From the NCBI GenBank assembly GCA_001784175.1, contig MFPR01000030.1, positions 1 through 64,000 of the forward strand: DNA of 64,000 bases. The letters run 5' to 3'. Positions 9,661 through 17,040 of this stretch are shown one piece after another. Below the pieces are notes generated by a model, which saw only the letters and a list, made by a program, of their open reading frames with translations, searched no databases and had not been told where the DNA came from. This stretch comes from Candidatus Lindowbacteria bacterium RIFCSPLOWO2_12_FULL_62_27 (lineage in GTDB: Bacteria; Lindowbacteria; 2-12-FULL-62-27). Both the position numbers and the translations under genes were made by a program. The first letter of the stretch is position 1, and each line of letters starts with the position of its first letter.

Positions 9661-10392
9661 TCAAAAATCCTTGTAACAAGAGTTCCACGTTTTATTAGAT
9701 GAAGATCCGCAATCGTTGGCGGCCACGATGGTTGCTGTGTAGGTGTAATAAGACGTCCACCCCGAAGGGCAAGATGGAGCGGTCCCACCGCATTTCGAAA
9801 TTGTGATCCACGCCTTCTGTCCCGTGAGATTAGCACCACTTCCGACGAACGCCGTCGCCGTGACCGTGCCGCTGACGTCGAGTTTTGTGGCCGGATTCAG
9901 CGTGCCGATTCCGATGTTACCCATTTTGCTGACAAGAAAATTCGAGCCGCTGACCGTGAAGGTGTCCAGAACATAGAAGGAACCCGAAGCGGAGGCGCCC
10001 GGGGCGAGATAGAAAGCGGTGTCGGACCAAAATGAGTAGGGAGCAGACAGCAGTTTCCGGCGCGGGGTCATTTCCGGATTTGAGCCAACCGTCACGCCGA
10101 TCCAATATTGGGTATCGAAGGGAAGCGTCAGGGGAGTGACATTGCCGAGTTCGACATCAAAAACGCCGTTGGAAACCGAAACAGAAGACTGAGCTTCCGT
10201 CCAAAGCGGTGATCCGCCGGATGAGATGGTGTACATTTTGAATGTCATCGAATAAGTCCCCGTCAATCGGACGCCGACCGAGTCGGTTAATTGACCTTGG
10301 AAGGAGACCAATCTGGGGGCGCCGGCGAACGCGGATGGCATCGAAATCGAAAACAACAGGCCACAAATCGCCAATCTGGAACAAAGGGTCAT
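9661..10392 (-). CDS. Exported fibre-like protein, short paralogue
   Basis: 243 aa. It has a signal peptide (SMPSAFAG cleavage region), then the shared domain PRLVSFQGQLTDSVG and MTPRRKLLSAPYSFWSDTA, the stalk motif GNIGIGTLNPATKLDVSG, and a C-terminus with four cysteines (KCGGTAPSCPSGW, NDCGSSSNKTWNSCYKDF) that could form two disulfides. It is closely related over its first about 150 residues to the gene directly downstream, so the pair is a tandem duplication with different C-terminal domains. The Shine-Dalgarno is GGGAGGTAA. The small Cys-rich end may be a ligand-binding tip; this is inference. Confidence 0.7.
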   Translation of the reverse strand: MTLCSRLAICGLLFSISMPSAFAGAPRLVSFQGQLTDSVGVRLTGTYSMTFKMYTISSGGSPLWTEAQSSVSVSNGVFDVELGNVTPLTLPFDTQYWIGVTVGSNPEMTPRRKLLSAPYSFWSDTAFYLAPGASASGSFYVLDTFTVSGSNFLVSKMGNIGIGTLNPATKLDVSGTVTATAFVGSGANLTGQKAWITISKCGGTAPSCPSGWTSYYTYTATIVAANDCGSSSNKTWNSCYKDF

Positions 10393-10414
10393 TGAATGGG
10401 TTACCTCCCAACTT

Positions 10415-10786
10415 TCATTTGATTTTAATGTTCAGACCAATCCTGTGCGTCTGCCCCAAATCATCGTGTGTGCTGTACGCGTAATCGAGCGCAAGGAACT
10501 TGATGTTGAACCCGATGCCGGCAAGGAATTCCCGGGAGTCGGTGGTGTAGCCGCCGCGCAGAGCGAGGACGCGGGAGAACAGGCGGATTTCGCCGCCGAA
10601 CCGGTACGAGAGGTCGCCTTCCTCGTTTTCAACATCGGCGGCCAGCGTCATCCATGTGAACGGATCAAGACTCGCGCCACCGCGGATCCGCAGTGGGAAC
10701 TTTTCGTCGACGGATTTGAAATGAAATGTCGGGGCGATGAGATTTTCGACCGGGACAATCTGGTTCAGTTGTATCTGATGGTTCAT
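10415..10786 (-). pseudogene. Decapitated PorV-family outer-membrane gene (3' fragment)
   Basis: 123 codons whose residues from VENLIAPTF onward match the last third of the intact PorV-family protein encoded at 59055-60038 almost residue for residue (IRGGASLDPFTWMTLAAD, GGEIRLFSRVLALRGGYTT, YSTHDDLGQTHRIGL). The first about 14 codons (MNHQIQLNQIVP) have no counterpart, and the N-terminal two thirds of the barrel, including the signal peptide, are missing. Its ATG overlaps the stop of the upstream NYN gene (ATGA), so it could still be translated by coupling, but without a signal peptide it cannot be exported. It is best read as a gene end left by a recombination event. Confidence 0.75.
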
Positions 10787-11319
10787 TTTCGTTTGATGCT
10801 CTCCATATCGCCCTTGGTCAAAAGTAGACGTTCGTCTACAGCATCGAGAAGATCGCCGGCCGGCATGGCATCCGCGAAATAGGCGAGTTTGACGACAACA
10901 CCATCCTCTTTGGCGAAATTTACTGCCGGGATAAAATCGGAGTCGGCGGTCAGGAGAGTGGCGTGGGTGATCAGATGTTTTGAGGCCAGACGCACAAGAT
11001 CGACGCCGAATAGCATGTCGACCTGTTTTTGAACGGGGCCGCCCGGCCGCATTTTCAATTTGCCTTCACGGACTTCAAAGCGTTCCAGCCTTGTCAGGAC
11101 CCCGAAAAATTTTCGGGCGTGCTCCAATCGGGCCATATCCGCCGGAGCGGGATTGGATCCCACAAAGGGAAGGCAGTTGTAATAATACGTTCGAAGATGT
11201 TCGTGCGGCACGGCCAGACGGACGGATAGTTTTGCGAAGTCGATTTTCAAGCCGCCGTATTGATAGAGGAGGAGATTGTCGAGATATCCGCCGTCGATGA
11301 GCACAACCACTCTGCTCAC
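10783..11319 (-). CDS. NYN-domain (PIN-like) putative ribonuclease
   Basis: 178 aa. It is an NYN/LabA-type PIN-like fold with the acidic residues expected for metal binding: VVLIDGGYLDN (N-terminal Asp), KQVDMLFGVDLVRLA (central Asp pair) and TLLTADSDFIPAV (C-terminal Asp cluster). The family cleaves RNA; the target here is unknown. The start codon is GTG at 11319, because the acidic beta-strand must begin there and no better upstream ATG exists. A strong promoter lies about 100 nt upstream and a terminator-like hairpin ends 15 nt before the GTG, so expression is probably controlled by attenuation. It is followed by the PorV fragment with a 4-nt overlap. A second NYN gene is 0.9 kb away on the other strand. 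Confidence 0.8.
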   Translation of the reverse strand: MSRVVVLIDGGYLDNLLLYQYGGLKIDFAKLSVRLAVPHEHLRTYYYNCLPFVGSNPAPADMARLEHARKFFGVLTRLERFEVREGKLKMRPGGPVQKQVDMLFGVDLVRLASKHLITHATLLTADSDFIPAVNFAKEDGVVVKLAYFADAMPAGDLLDAVDERLLLTKGDMESIKRK

Positions 11320-11333
11320 TTGGAGGGGCCCAT

Positions 11334-11392
11334 AAAAAAACTGCCCGTCATCCGTATCTCGGCTGTCCTTACGGACCCGAGAGGACGACGGG
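11334..11392 (-). terminator. Terminator-like hairpin in the leader of the NYN gene
   Basis: Read on the minus strand, arms at 11392-11383 and 11353-11344 form a 10-bp stem (one G-T pair). Further pairing of 11381-11377 with 11362-11358 and of 11376-11373 with 11368-11365 closes on a GTAA (GNRA) loop. The hairpin is followed within about three bases by seven T (11340-11334). This is a textbook intrinsic terminator, but it lies between the promoter and the GTG of the NYN gene, so it would act as an attenuator. Confidence 0.7.
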
Positions 11393-11414
11393 AAGGATAT
11401 CTACATCTGAAACT

Positions 11415-11444
11415 ACTATACCCATCGGAACGGAAGTTTGTCAA
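11415..11444 (-). promoter_or_regulatory. Sigma70-type promoter of the NYN gene
   Basis: On the minus strand there is a perfect -35 TTGACA (11444-11439), an 18-nt spacer and a -10 TATAGT (11420-11415). The predicted start is near 11408, giving an about 89-nt leader that contains the hairpin at 11392-11334. Confidence 0.7.
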
Positions 11445-11754
11445 CTTGAAGGAGGCGGCGGTCGCAACCGGCCGACACTCCCGGTATAGGCGCAGTACTA
11501 CACCATCCCCTGAAAGATTCGGGGTGGATGATACACCTGAGATGACATTCCGTCCGTGGTTGTCAGCCCTTGCCGTTTCCCCTCCGCGCCCAGAGTCGTC
11601 AACAGGCATCCTTCGGGCTACCCCCTTTGCAGAATCAAGCGAATAAATGAATCAGGTTTATAAGGTGCCGGATGCCAACTGTATATATATACAAAGTATA
11701 GGTGATTCCAAGCCATAATCAAGCCGTCTTTCCCGAATACCAACACAGTCTACC
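11445..11754. other. Gene-free stretch upstream of two divergent genes
   Basis: I see no credible gene here. The stretch contains the region upstream of the minus-strand NYN promoter, an imperfect hairpin around 11500-11530 (ccatcccc...ggggtgg) and an AT-rich palindrome GTATATATATAC near 11682-11693 that may belong to the control region of the XRE gene. No tRNA 3' half or attachment-site copy was found. Confidence 0.4.
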
Positions 11755-11802
11755 ATGCTCGCCTTTTGCGAGCAAGGCATGCGTGGGCGCATAATGCCCC
11801 GG

Positions 11803-12072
11803 ATGAAAAAATCGACGTTCACACCGCTTTACGCTGTGTTTCGAAAAAAGCTGGTGTCCATGCGGAAGGCCGCCGGCCTGACCCAGCGCGATCTGGCCAA
11901 GAGGCTCAAGCGGGAGCATTCTTTTGTCGCCCGAATTGAACAGGGCGAACGGCGGCTGGACGTGGTTGAGTTCTACTGGGTCTGCCGCGCCTGCGGCGTC
12001 CCGCCGGACAAGACGGCAAGCGAAATAATGAGGGGGATCATGTCACAGGATACTTCGAAACGAGGATCCTAA
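11803..12072 (+). CDS. XRE-family helix-turn-helix regulator
   Basis: 89 aa from the chosen start. It has a classic HTH_XRE: LVSMRKAAGLTQRDLAKRL is helix 1-2, and HSFVARIEQGERRLDVVEF is the recognition helix and following segment. I chose the ATG at 11803 (MKKSTFTPLYAVF) because family members start about 10 residues before the HTH. In-frame ATGs at 11755, 11779 and 11794 exist but add residues with no family likeness, and none has a convincing Shine-Dalgarno. It precedes an NYN-domain gene by 136 nt on the same strand; the two may form a regulator/nuclease pair typical of mobile islands. Confidence 0.75.
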   Translation: MKKSTFTPLYAVFRKKLVSMRKAAGLTQRDLAKRLKREHSFVARIEQGERRLDVVEFYWVCRACGVPPDKTASEIMRGIMSQDTSKRGS

Positions 12073-12167
12073 TTCCAACCTCCAATTTCATGCGATTTCC
12101 CTTGACAGACAACGGAATCTGAATGACTATTCGGCCATACCACCCCAGTTGCTTCGGCGCTGGGCGC

Positions 12168-12189
12168 GAAGCCGCCTTCGGGCGGCTTC
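12168..12189. terminator. Perfect 9-bp hairpin with TTCG loop
   Basis: gaagccgcc (12168-12176), TTCG loop, ggcggcttc (12181-12189). No T-tract follows, so it may be a terminator for the XRE gene or a structural element in the leader of the NYN gene that starts 20 nt later. A TTGACA lies upstream at 12102-12107 but I see no good -10 at the right distance. Confidence 0.45.
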
Positions 12190-12208
12190 TGCATTATAAG
12201 GGGTCCAC

Positions 12209-12832
12209 ATGATTACGGTCGTCTATATTGATGCGTTCAATCTGTATTTCGGTGCGCTCAGAGGCACTCCGTACAAATGGCTGGACCTCTCCCAACTCTG
12301 CCGCCACATGCTCCCGAAAAATGAGATCAAGGCCATCAAATACTACACTGCGCTTGTGACCCCGCGAGCCAAAGATCCGGAGCAACCGATCCGTCAGCAG
12401 ACCTATCTCCGGGCGCTCAAGACCCTGCCGAACCTTTCCATTCATCACGGCCATTTCCTGACACATATCGTCAAAATGCCGCTGGCCTCATCCATTGCCG
12501 GGGAAATGAAGTATGCGGAAGTCGTGAAGACGGAGGAGAAGGGTTCTGACGTGAATCTGGCGACGCATCTTCTGTACGATGCCTTTCGGGGGGAATTTGA
12601 AGTCGCCGTGGTGATCTCGAACGATTCCGACCTGGTGGAGCCCATTCGGATCGTTACAAAGGAACTGAAAAAAACTGTGGGTGTCTTGAATCCACATGAA
12701 CACCCAAGCCGGGTTCTGCACGCGCAGGCGACCTTTTTCAAAAAAATCCGGCGAGGCGTCTTGAAGGCAAGCCAGTTTCCGGAGATCCTGACGGACGTTC
12801 ACGGCGAGTTTCATAAACCAGATGGGTGGTGA
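12209..12832 (+). CDS. NYN-domain (PIN-like) protein
   Basis: 207 aa. It has NYN-domain hallmarks: ITVVYIDAFNLYFGAL with the first Asp, EKGSDVNLATHLLYDA with the central Asp, and VAVVISNDSDLVEPIR with the Asp cluster. This subfamily often carries the KGSDV(N/D)LA motif and occurs in mobile or phage-like regions; the likely activity is metal-dependent RNA cleavage. It follows the XRE gene and is convergent with the winged-helix gene, with a 30-nt gap. It is only distantly like the NYN protein at 10783-11319, so the two are not a recent duplication. Confidence 0.8.
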   Translation: MITVVYIDAFNLYFGALRGTPYKWLDLSQLCRHMLPKNEIKAIKYYTALVTPRAKDPEQPIRQQTYLRALKTLPNLSIHHGHFLTHIVKMPLASSIAGEMKYAEVVKTEEKGSDVNLATHLLYDAFRGEFEVAVVISNDSDLVEPIRIVTKELKKTVGVLNPHEHPSRVLHAQATFFKKIRRGVLKASQFPEILTDVHGEFHKPDGW

Positions 12833-12862
12833 TCGATATCTTCTTCGGCAGAGGCAAGCTGA

Positions 12863-13645
12863 TCAGTTCCATTTCCGGCGCCGGCGGCGGCCCTTCCCTT
12901 TTCCTTTCAGGTGCTTCCTATACCATCTCCGGTACTCGACCCTCTCTCGCTTGTACGATGCCACCTGATGCCAGCTACAACCTGCGGTTCCGGCGCGTTT
13001 GGCCGCCCGGTCGAGCATGGACAGATCCAAGATCCAGTTGCCCTCGACGCGCCGGAGCACCCTGTACTTCGCCATGAGGTTTAGTCGCCTGCGCACGACG
13101 GTCACGTCCAAATGCGTATCCTTTGCCAGCTCGGTGGGATTGATGCGCACACCAGCCCGAATGGCTATGATGATTCTCATACCAGATGCGCCGAGACACC
13201 GGTCTCGGAAGGCGGCGTGCCCCAAATTGAAATCAGGAATGTTAGAAAATTGCAAATTTGCAGGGTTTACATTGGACTGCTTACGCATTTCCGGCATTGG
13301 ACTGTTTTGACTCGTCCGGCCAATGAACTGTTCGAGCATTCTTTTATTGAGAAACCACAGACTCCCTTCTTTGTAACTACCTGGTTTAACGCACCGAATC
13401 CACCCGTTTTTTATTGCTCGCCGGACAGACGGATCACAACCGCTTCGGCTCAATCCACACTCTTTGGCCAACTGACGGCGTGAGAACAAAAAATGGGCCG
13501 CGCGCGCCAGTTTAACTCGTCTCAGGATTCCGAGGGTCACCTTGCAATCTGTATTTCCCTGCCGACCTGTCCACGGATACCGGGCGACCATAAACGCAAG
13601 ACGATCGATATCGTCGGAGCTGAAGTCGATATCATTCTCATCCAT
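12863..13645 (-). CDS. Double winged-helix DNA-binding protein of unknown role
   Basis: 260 aa. Two regions look like winged-helix domains: residues about 50-110 (FSRRQLAKECGLSRSGCDP, then RRAIKNGWIRCVKPGSY) and about 155-215 (RINPTELAKDTHLDVTVVRR, then KYRVLRRVEGNWILDL). The C-terminus is strongly basic (GKGKGRRRRRKW). The layout is reminiscent of replication or partition proteins of plasmids and phages, but I cannot name a family. A good Shine-Dalgarno (GGGAGG) precedes the ATG. It lies inside the mobile island and probably serves it. Confidence 0.6.
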   Translation of the reverse strand: MDENDIDFSSDDIDRLAFMVARYPWTGRQGNTDCKVTLGILRRVKLARAAHFLFSRRQLAKECGLSRSGCDPSVRRAIKNGWIRCVKPGSYKEGSLWFLNKRMLEQFIGRTSQNSPMPEMRKQSNVNPANLQFSNIPDFNLGHAAFRDRCLGASGMRIIIAIRAGVRINPTELAKDTHLDVTVVRRRLNLMAKYRVLRRVEGNWILDLSMLDRAAKRAGTAGCSWHQVASYKRERVEYRRWYRKHLKGKGKGRRRRRKWN

Positions 13646-14171
13646 CGCAAATCCTCCCTACGCCGGAACCGGTTCTGCCAGCGAGGCAGGTCTGAACGGT
13701 TGCCGGCATTGATTCACTTCATGGTCGTACGTGATACATGATTATTTGAAGGGAGACGATATAGTGACGTATTAATAATGTCTCATCGGCTAACACAACA
13801 AAATAGCCGGGTGTGAAATGGCTCCTAAGGACCACTGCTTTGGGTGATTTTTTGCCCGGATGTCTCCATAATTTTCCCGTTTGGTTCAGTATCTTACCCA
13901 TGGATGTTCTGGATTTTATATCGTCTTGAGGAGTAATATGGGCAAAATCTTAGCCCGTAACAGAGGCGTGTCAGATTGTTTGTCAGCACACCACTCGTCC
14001 CGGTCGGCGGTCTTGTTTGTAGCTTCTTAGCCATTCCATTTTTGGCGGGTAGACGACATTTACGCCGTCCGACTCTTTGAAGATACCGCTGTGTTGGAAA
14101 GAACCCTCACGAATTGATAATATTGCTTCTAGCGGGATGGTGGAATAGGGGGCACTGGAATTAAGGGGGGA
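13646..14171. other. Gene-free stretch with left end of the 1.15-kb inverted-repeat element
   Basis: I see no convincing coding sequence here. The left terminal inverted repeat of the element at 13766-14913 lies in it. A strong Shine-Dalgarno (AAGGGGGGA) immediately precedes the ATG at 14172. Confidence 0.4.
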
Positions 14172-14765
14172 ATGATTTTGCGATCGAAGGAAGACCGTGC
14201 ATTTTTGGAGAAAAGGAGAAAAACCGCTGTTGACTTACATCAGCAGGGGGAAAAAATATCACGGATTGCCAAGAGATCCCGTGTTACTGTGCGCAGTGTT
14301 TCGAGGTGGTTATCGGCATATAGGGCTGGTGGATTATCGGCCTTAAATTCCAGGATTTCTCCCGGCCGCCCAAAAAAATTGACGAAGGACCAAGAAATGG
14401 TGCTTGTAAAGAAACTCTCGAATTTTAGGAAAACTTGGACGTACGAAGAGGCTAAACAGTTCATAAAACGGCAAATTGGGATTGATTACCGTCCACATTC
14501 TTTTACAAGATTGTTCACAAGGCTTGGCCTTCACATCGACTACGATGCTGTCGAGCATAGACTCAGATTTTATTCAGACTTGGATGAAGCCGCCGCCGAT
14601 TTTCTCATCGATCGAATTATTGGGACTATTTCTGCCGATGAGAAACTTCCGACAGCAAGAAAGGCCCGCATCCGTAAAGTTCTCGAACAGTTGGATCCGG
14701 ATCTCGCCGATAGATTTATGAATAAAAATTATGGTGCTCGAAAATTCGGCAGATATTTTTCTTAA
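14172..14765 (+). CDS. Stand-alone IS630-like helix-turn-helix protein, no DDE domain
   Basis: 197 aa. It has an N-terminal HTH like those of IS630 transposases (AVDLHQQGEKISRIAKRSR, then RVTVRSVSRWLSAYRAGGLS, then RISPGRPKKL) and a second winged helix (TWTYEEAKQFIKRQIGIDY, then SFTRLFTRLGLHI). In IS630 a DDE nuclease of about 180 residues follows. Here the chain ends in an unrelated about 70-residue tail (DLDEAAADFLIDRIIG ... GARKFGRYFS). About 150 nt remain before the right inverted repeat, too little for a DDE domain in another frame. It could be an element-encoded repressor or a domesticated regulator. Confidence 0.65.
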   Translation: MILRSKEDRAFLEKRRKTAVDLHQQGEKISRIAKRSRVTVRSVSRWLSAYRAGGLSALNSRISPGRPKKLTKDQEMVLVKKLSNFRKTWTYEEAKQFIKRQIGIDYRPHSFTRLFTRLGLHIDYDAVEHRLRFYSDLDEAAADFLIDRIIGTISADEKLPTARKARIRKVLEQLDPDLADRFMNKNYGARKFGRYFS

Positions 14766-14818
14766 CTGTATTCGTTAAGATTTGATTTTTTCATCGGATT
14801 ATTAACTGTAAACGCTAA
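14762..14818. promoter_or_regulatory. Two related palindromic boxes (TTAAC-N7-GTTAA type)
   Basis: TTAAC-tgtattc-GTTAA at 14762-14778 is a perfect palindrome overlapping the stop of the HTH gene. TTAAC-tgtaaac-GCTAA at 14802-14818 is a near copy 40 bp (about four helical turns) away. The spacing suggests a pair of operator sites. A GCAGGT/ACCTGC hairpin follows at about 14827-14846. Confidence 0.4.
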
Positions 14819-15653
14819 TATTCGGCAGGTGCCATTTACCTGCGCCCCTTATGTCCGCAGTCAGCAACCCTCATTACCCCCTTCCGCCGTCGATAGGACA
14901 TTATTAATACGACAGCCTATGGGCTTCCCGAAATATTCAAATATAAAATCGGCACTATGAAAATTAGTGTGGCACTCGACATTTTCACAATTGCGCCGGC
15001 GCTGGCGTTATGGCTCCTCCGGATTGACAATGCGTGGATATACCGCCAGATGGCAGAACGACTGGGTCTCAAGGGAGAGGGGAGTGTCAGCGGTGCGGTC
15101 ATGGTATGCCGCTGGGAGAGCGGCAAAGTGGAGATATCCCGACGTTATCGGGAGAAGATTGCAGCAGTCGCCCGCGAAGTCAATTGGCCTCTGAATCAAT
15201 ATACAGGACTATTTCTACAGTTTAACCAGATCGCGGACAAAATAGACGACAGAGAGGTCACCTATACACACTCGCTGAAGGTTGCACAATATGCTGAAGC
15301 AATCGGGCGACGGATGATACGGCATCTGGTCCGCGAAACACTCAAACAGTTTCCTCTCGATTTTGGCGGGATGGAGCCGAAAGTTCTAAGGAAAAAAATA
15401 CTCGCGATGCTCGTTAAATCCGCCATGTTTCACGACATCGGAAAAGTTTGGATTTCAAATAGAATCATCCGCAAGGCCGGGCCTCTGACTGAATCTCAGA
15501 AACAGAAGATGCGAAGCCACGCGATATTGACCGATTTCATCATCTCGTCGTTACTGCCCATGGAAACAGGAATCGCAAAGGTTGCATCAATGCACCATGA
15601 GCTTCTGAATGGCATGGGCTATCCAAAAGGATTAACAGCGGGACAGATTCCTC

Positions 15654-17040
15654 GAGTCAATCCCTTTTTTAGTTGAAAATGCTGCATGACTCACGCCGCT
15701 TTAGCCTCGCAGACAACATGTTGTTTCATGGCCAGCCGAAGTTTCTTGAGTAAGCGGTGGCCTTTTACTCTTCGGAGCCAGGGCTCGACTTCCAGCAGCG
15801 CGGAGGCTACCCAGCGTTGCCGCTGATCGCTGTTCTTCCAGCTCGTGACGCGCCCGGTATATTGTCCGACCATGCTGTTGAGCGACTCGATGCAATTCGT
15901 CGTTTTGAAACTCGTACCCAACTCGGAAAACACCCCCAGCCGATGAAGCGTCAGCGTTTCCTCCAAGCCTTCATCCAAACTGGCAACCGCCGACACATTC
16001 AGCCGTTTGAGTTCCTGCCGAACGTTCATCAGCTTCTGCCTGGCCACGTCGTATGTCAGTTCGTCGTAGGCGTCCTGAAGTTTTCCGCGAAACTCGCCCT
16101 GATGCTTTTTGTCCAGATAGCTCACCACATTCTCGCGCTTATGCCACTGACAGCGCTGCACACACGCGCCTGCGCCGATCACATCCGTGATCGCCTTCCG
16201 AATACCTTTTGCTCCGTCGATGATGAACAGAATTTCTTCCTCCATCTTCAAGCCTCGCTGCACCAAGCCGCTGAGAAACTCCTTGCACACCCGCGCGTTC
16301 TCCGTGCTCGTCTCGATGAACCCCAAAACCAGCTTTTTTCCCTCGATGGTGATCCCGAGGGCGATCACCACCTCCAACTCGCCAAGACTTTTGCCGTCAA
16401 TAAAAATCGCCACGATGTCCTCCTGGCTGAGGTCGCGCTCCATCAATTTCTTCAGTTGCCGGGCCGTCGCGCGGATAAATCGCCTCGACACGCTGTTGCG
16501 CCGGATCCCAAACGTCTCCGGGACCGTCAGCGCCGCCCGTTCGTACTTGCGGCTGCTGAGACCGTTGATCATTCGAGCCAATACCGCATGGTCAATCACT
16601 CGTGGATTCTGCAGCGCCTGATAACTCTGCAATGGAACTTCGCATCCATCATTCGTATTTCGAACGCGAGGCACTTCGATCAGAATTTTCTGGTCGCCCA
16701 AATACACGGACCCCGGATTCTTTCCCCAACGCCCGATGCCGGGGCTTTGCCGGCTGTGCCTCTCTCCAACCAGCCGCCGAACCTCATCCTGCAATTCGTC
16801 GTGGACATCTTTCAGCCCCAGCGGAATCAACATCTGGATCAACTCCACCCTCCCGTTCAAATCGTTACTCGCAGCTTCCATCGCCCGGATCGTCTCCGTT
16901 CGATTTTTTGATTTGCTTCCCGTTCCAAAACGTATTACCTTTTTCATCAGCATGACCTCCTGTTTTTTGGTGTTGTCCTTCGTCAGTCAACACCTTAGCG
17001 AGGTCATGCATCATTTTTCAACTAATTTTAGGACATTCTC
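15654..17040. mobile_element. IS256-family insertion sequence, complete, 1387 bp
   Basis: It is flanked by an exact 8-bp direct repeat, gattcctc, at 15646-15653 and 17041-17048. The imperfect terminal inverted repeats (about 37 bp) share TTAGTTGAAAA, ATG and TGCATGAC. One transposase gene is carried on the minus strand with the three acidic residues present. Length and 8-bp duplication fit IS256. Both ends and the target duplication are clean, so the insertion looks recent. Confidence 0.92.
15691..16953 (-). CDS. IS256-family (MULE-type) transposase
   Basis: 420 aa, full length for IS256 transposases (about 390-420). DDE residues are visible: DIVAIFIDGKSLGE (first Asp), ILFIIDGAKGIRKAI (second Asp) and TTNCIESLNSMVG (Glu). 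The CQWHK motif typical of mutator-like transposases is present (QRCQWHKRENVV). The first in-frame starts are MLM; the third codon (MKKVIRF) is equally possible. The protein has no frameshift or stop, so the element may be active. Confidence 0.93.
   Translation of the reverse strand: MLMKKVIRFGTGSKSKNRTETIRAMEAASNDLNGRVELIQMLIPLGLKDVHDELQDEVRRLVGERHSRQSPGIGRWGKNPGSVYLGDQKILIEVPRVRNTNDGCEVPLQSYQALQNPRVIDHAVLARMINGLSSRKYERAALTVPETFGIRRNSVSRRFIRATARQLKKLMERDLSQEDIVAIFIDGKSLGELEVVIALGITIEGKKLVLGFIETSTENARVCKEFLSGLVQRGLKMEEEILFIIDGAKGIRKAITDVIGAGACVQRCQWHKRENVVSYLDKKHQGEFRGKLQDAYDELTYDVARQKLMNVRQELKRLNVSAVASLDEGLEETLTLHRLGVFSELGTSFKTTNCIESLNSMVGQYTGRVTSWKNSDQRQRWVASALLEVEPWLRRVKGHRLLKKLRLAMKQHVVCEAKAA

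Larger units (their letters stand above)
13766..14913. mobile_element. Candidate non-autonomous IS/MITE-like element, 1148 bp
   Basis: The core CGTATTAATAATGTC at 13768-13782 is repeated as its exact reverse complement at 14897-14911. Extending inward, ATCG also matches, and TG matches outside, giving about 23 of 26 matched positions. The only gene inside encodes an IS630-like helix-turn-helix protein without a DDE catalytic domain. No obvious target duplication is visible in the immediate flanks (left ...gatatag, right gcctatg...). It is either a decayed insertion sequence, a non-autonomous element or a domesticated unit. Confidence 0.5.

Noticed and set aside
11316-11609. Minus-strand open frame of 97 codons upstream of the NYN gene
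   Set aside because: It overlaps the promoter and terminator hairpin, has no family likeness and a low-complexity Arg/Ser composition.
11500-11700. 3' half of tRNA-Leu or second att site as left island end
   Set aside because: I searched by eye for TTCGAATCC-type T arms and for ggattttgagtcc; neither occurs here.
13719-13901. 60-codon minus-strand frame near the left inverted repeat
   Set aside because: No Shine-Dalgarno, no homology signal, and it spans the inverted-repeat end.
15757-16911. Plus-strand open frame across the IS256 element
   Set aside because: Antisense to the transposase; no motif, and the transposase has all catalytic residues.
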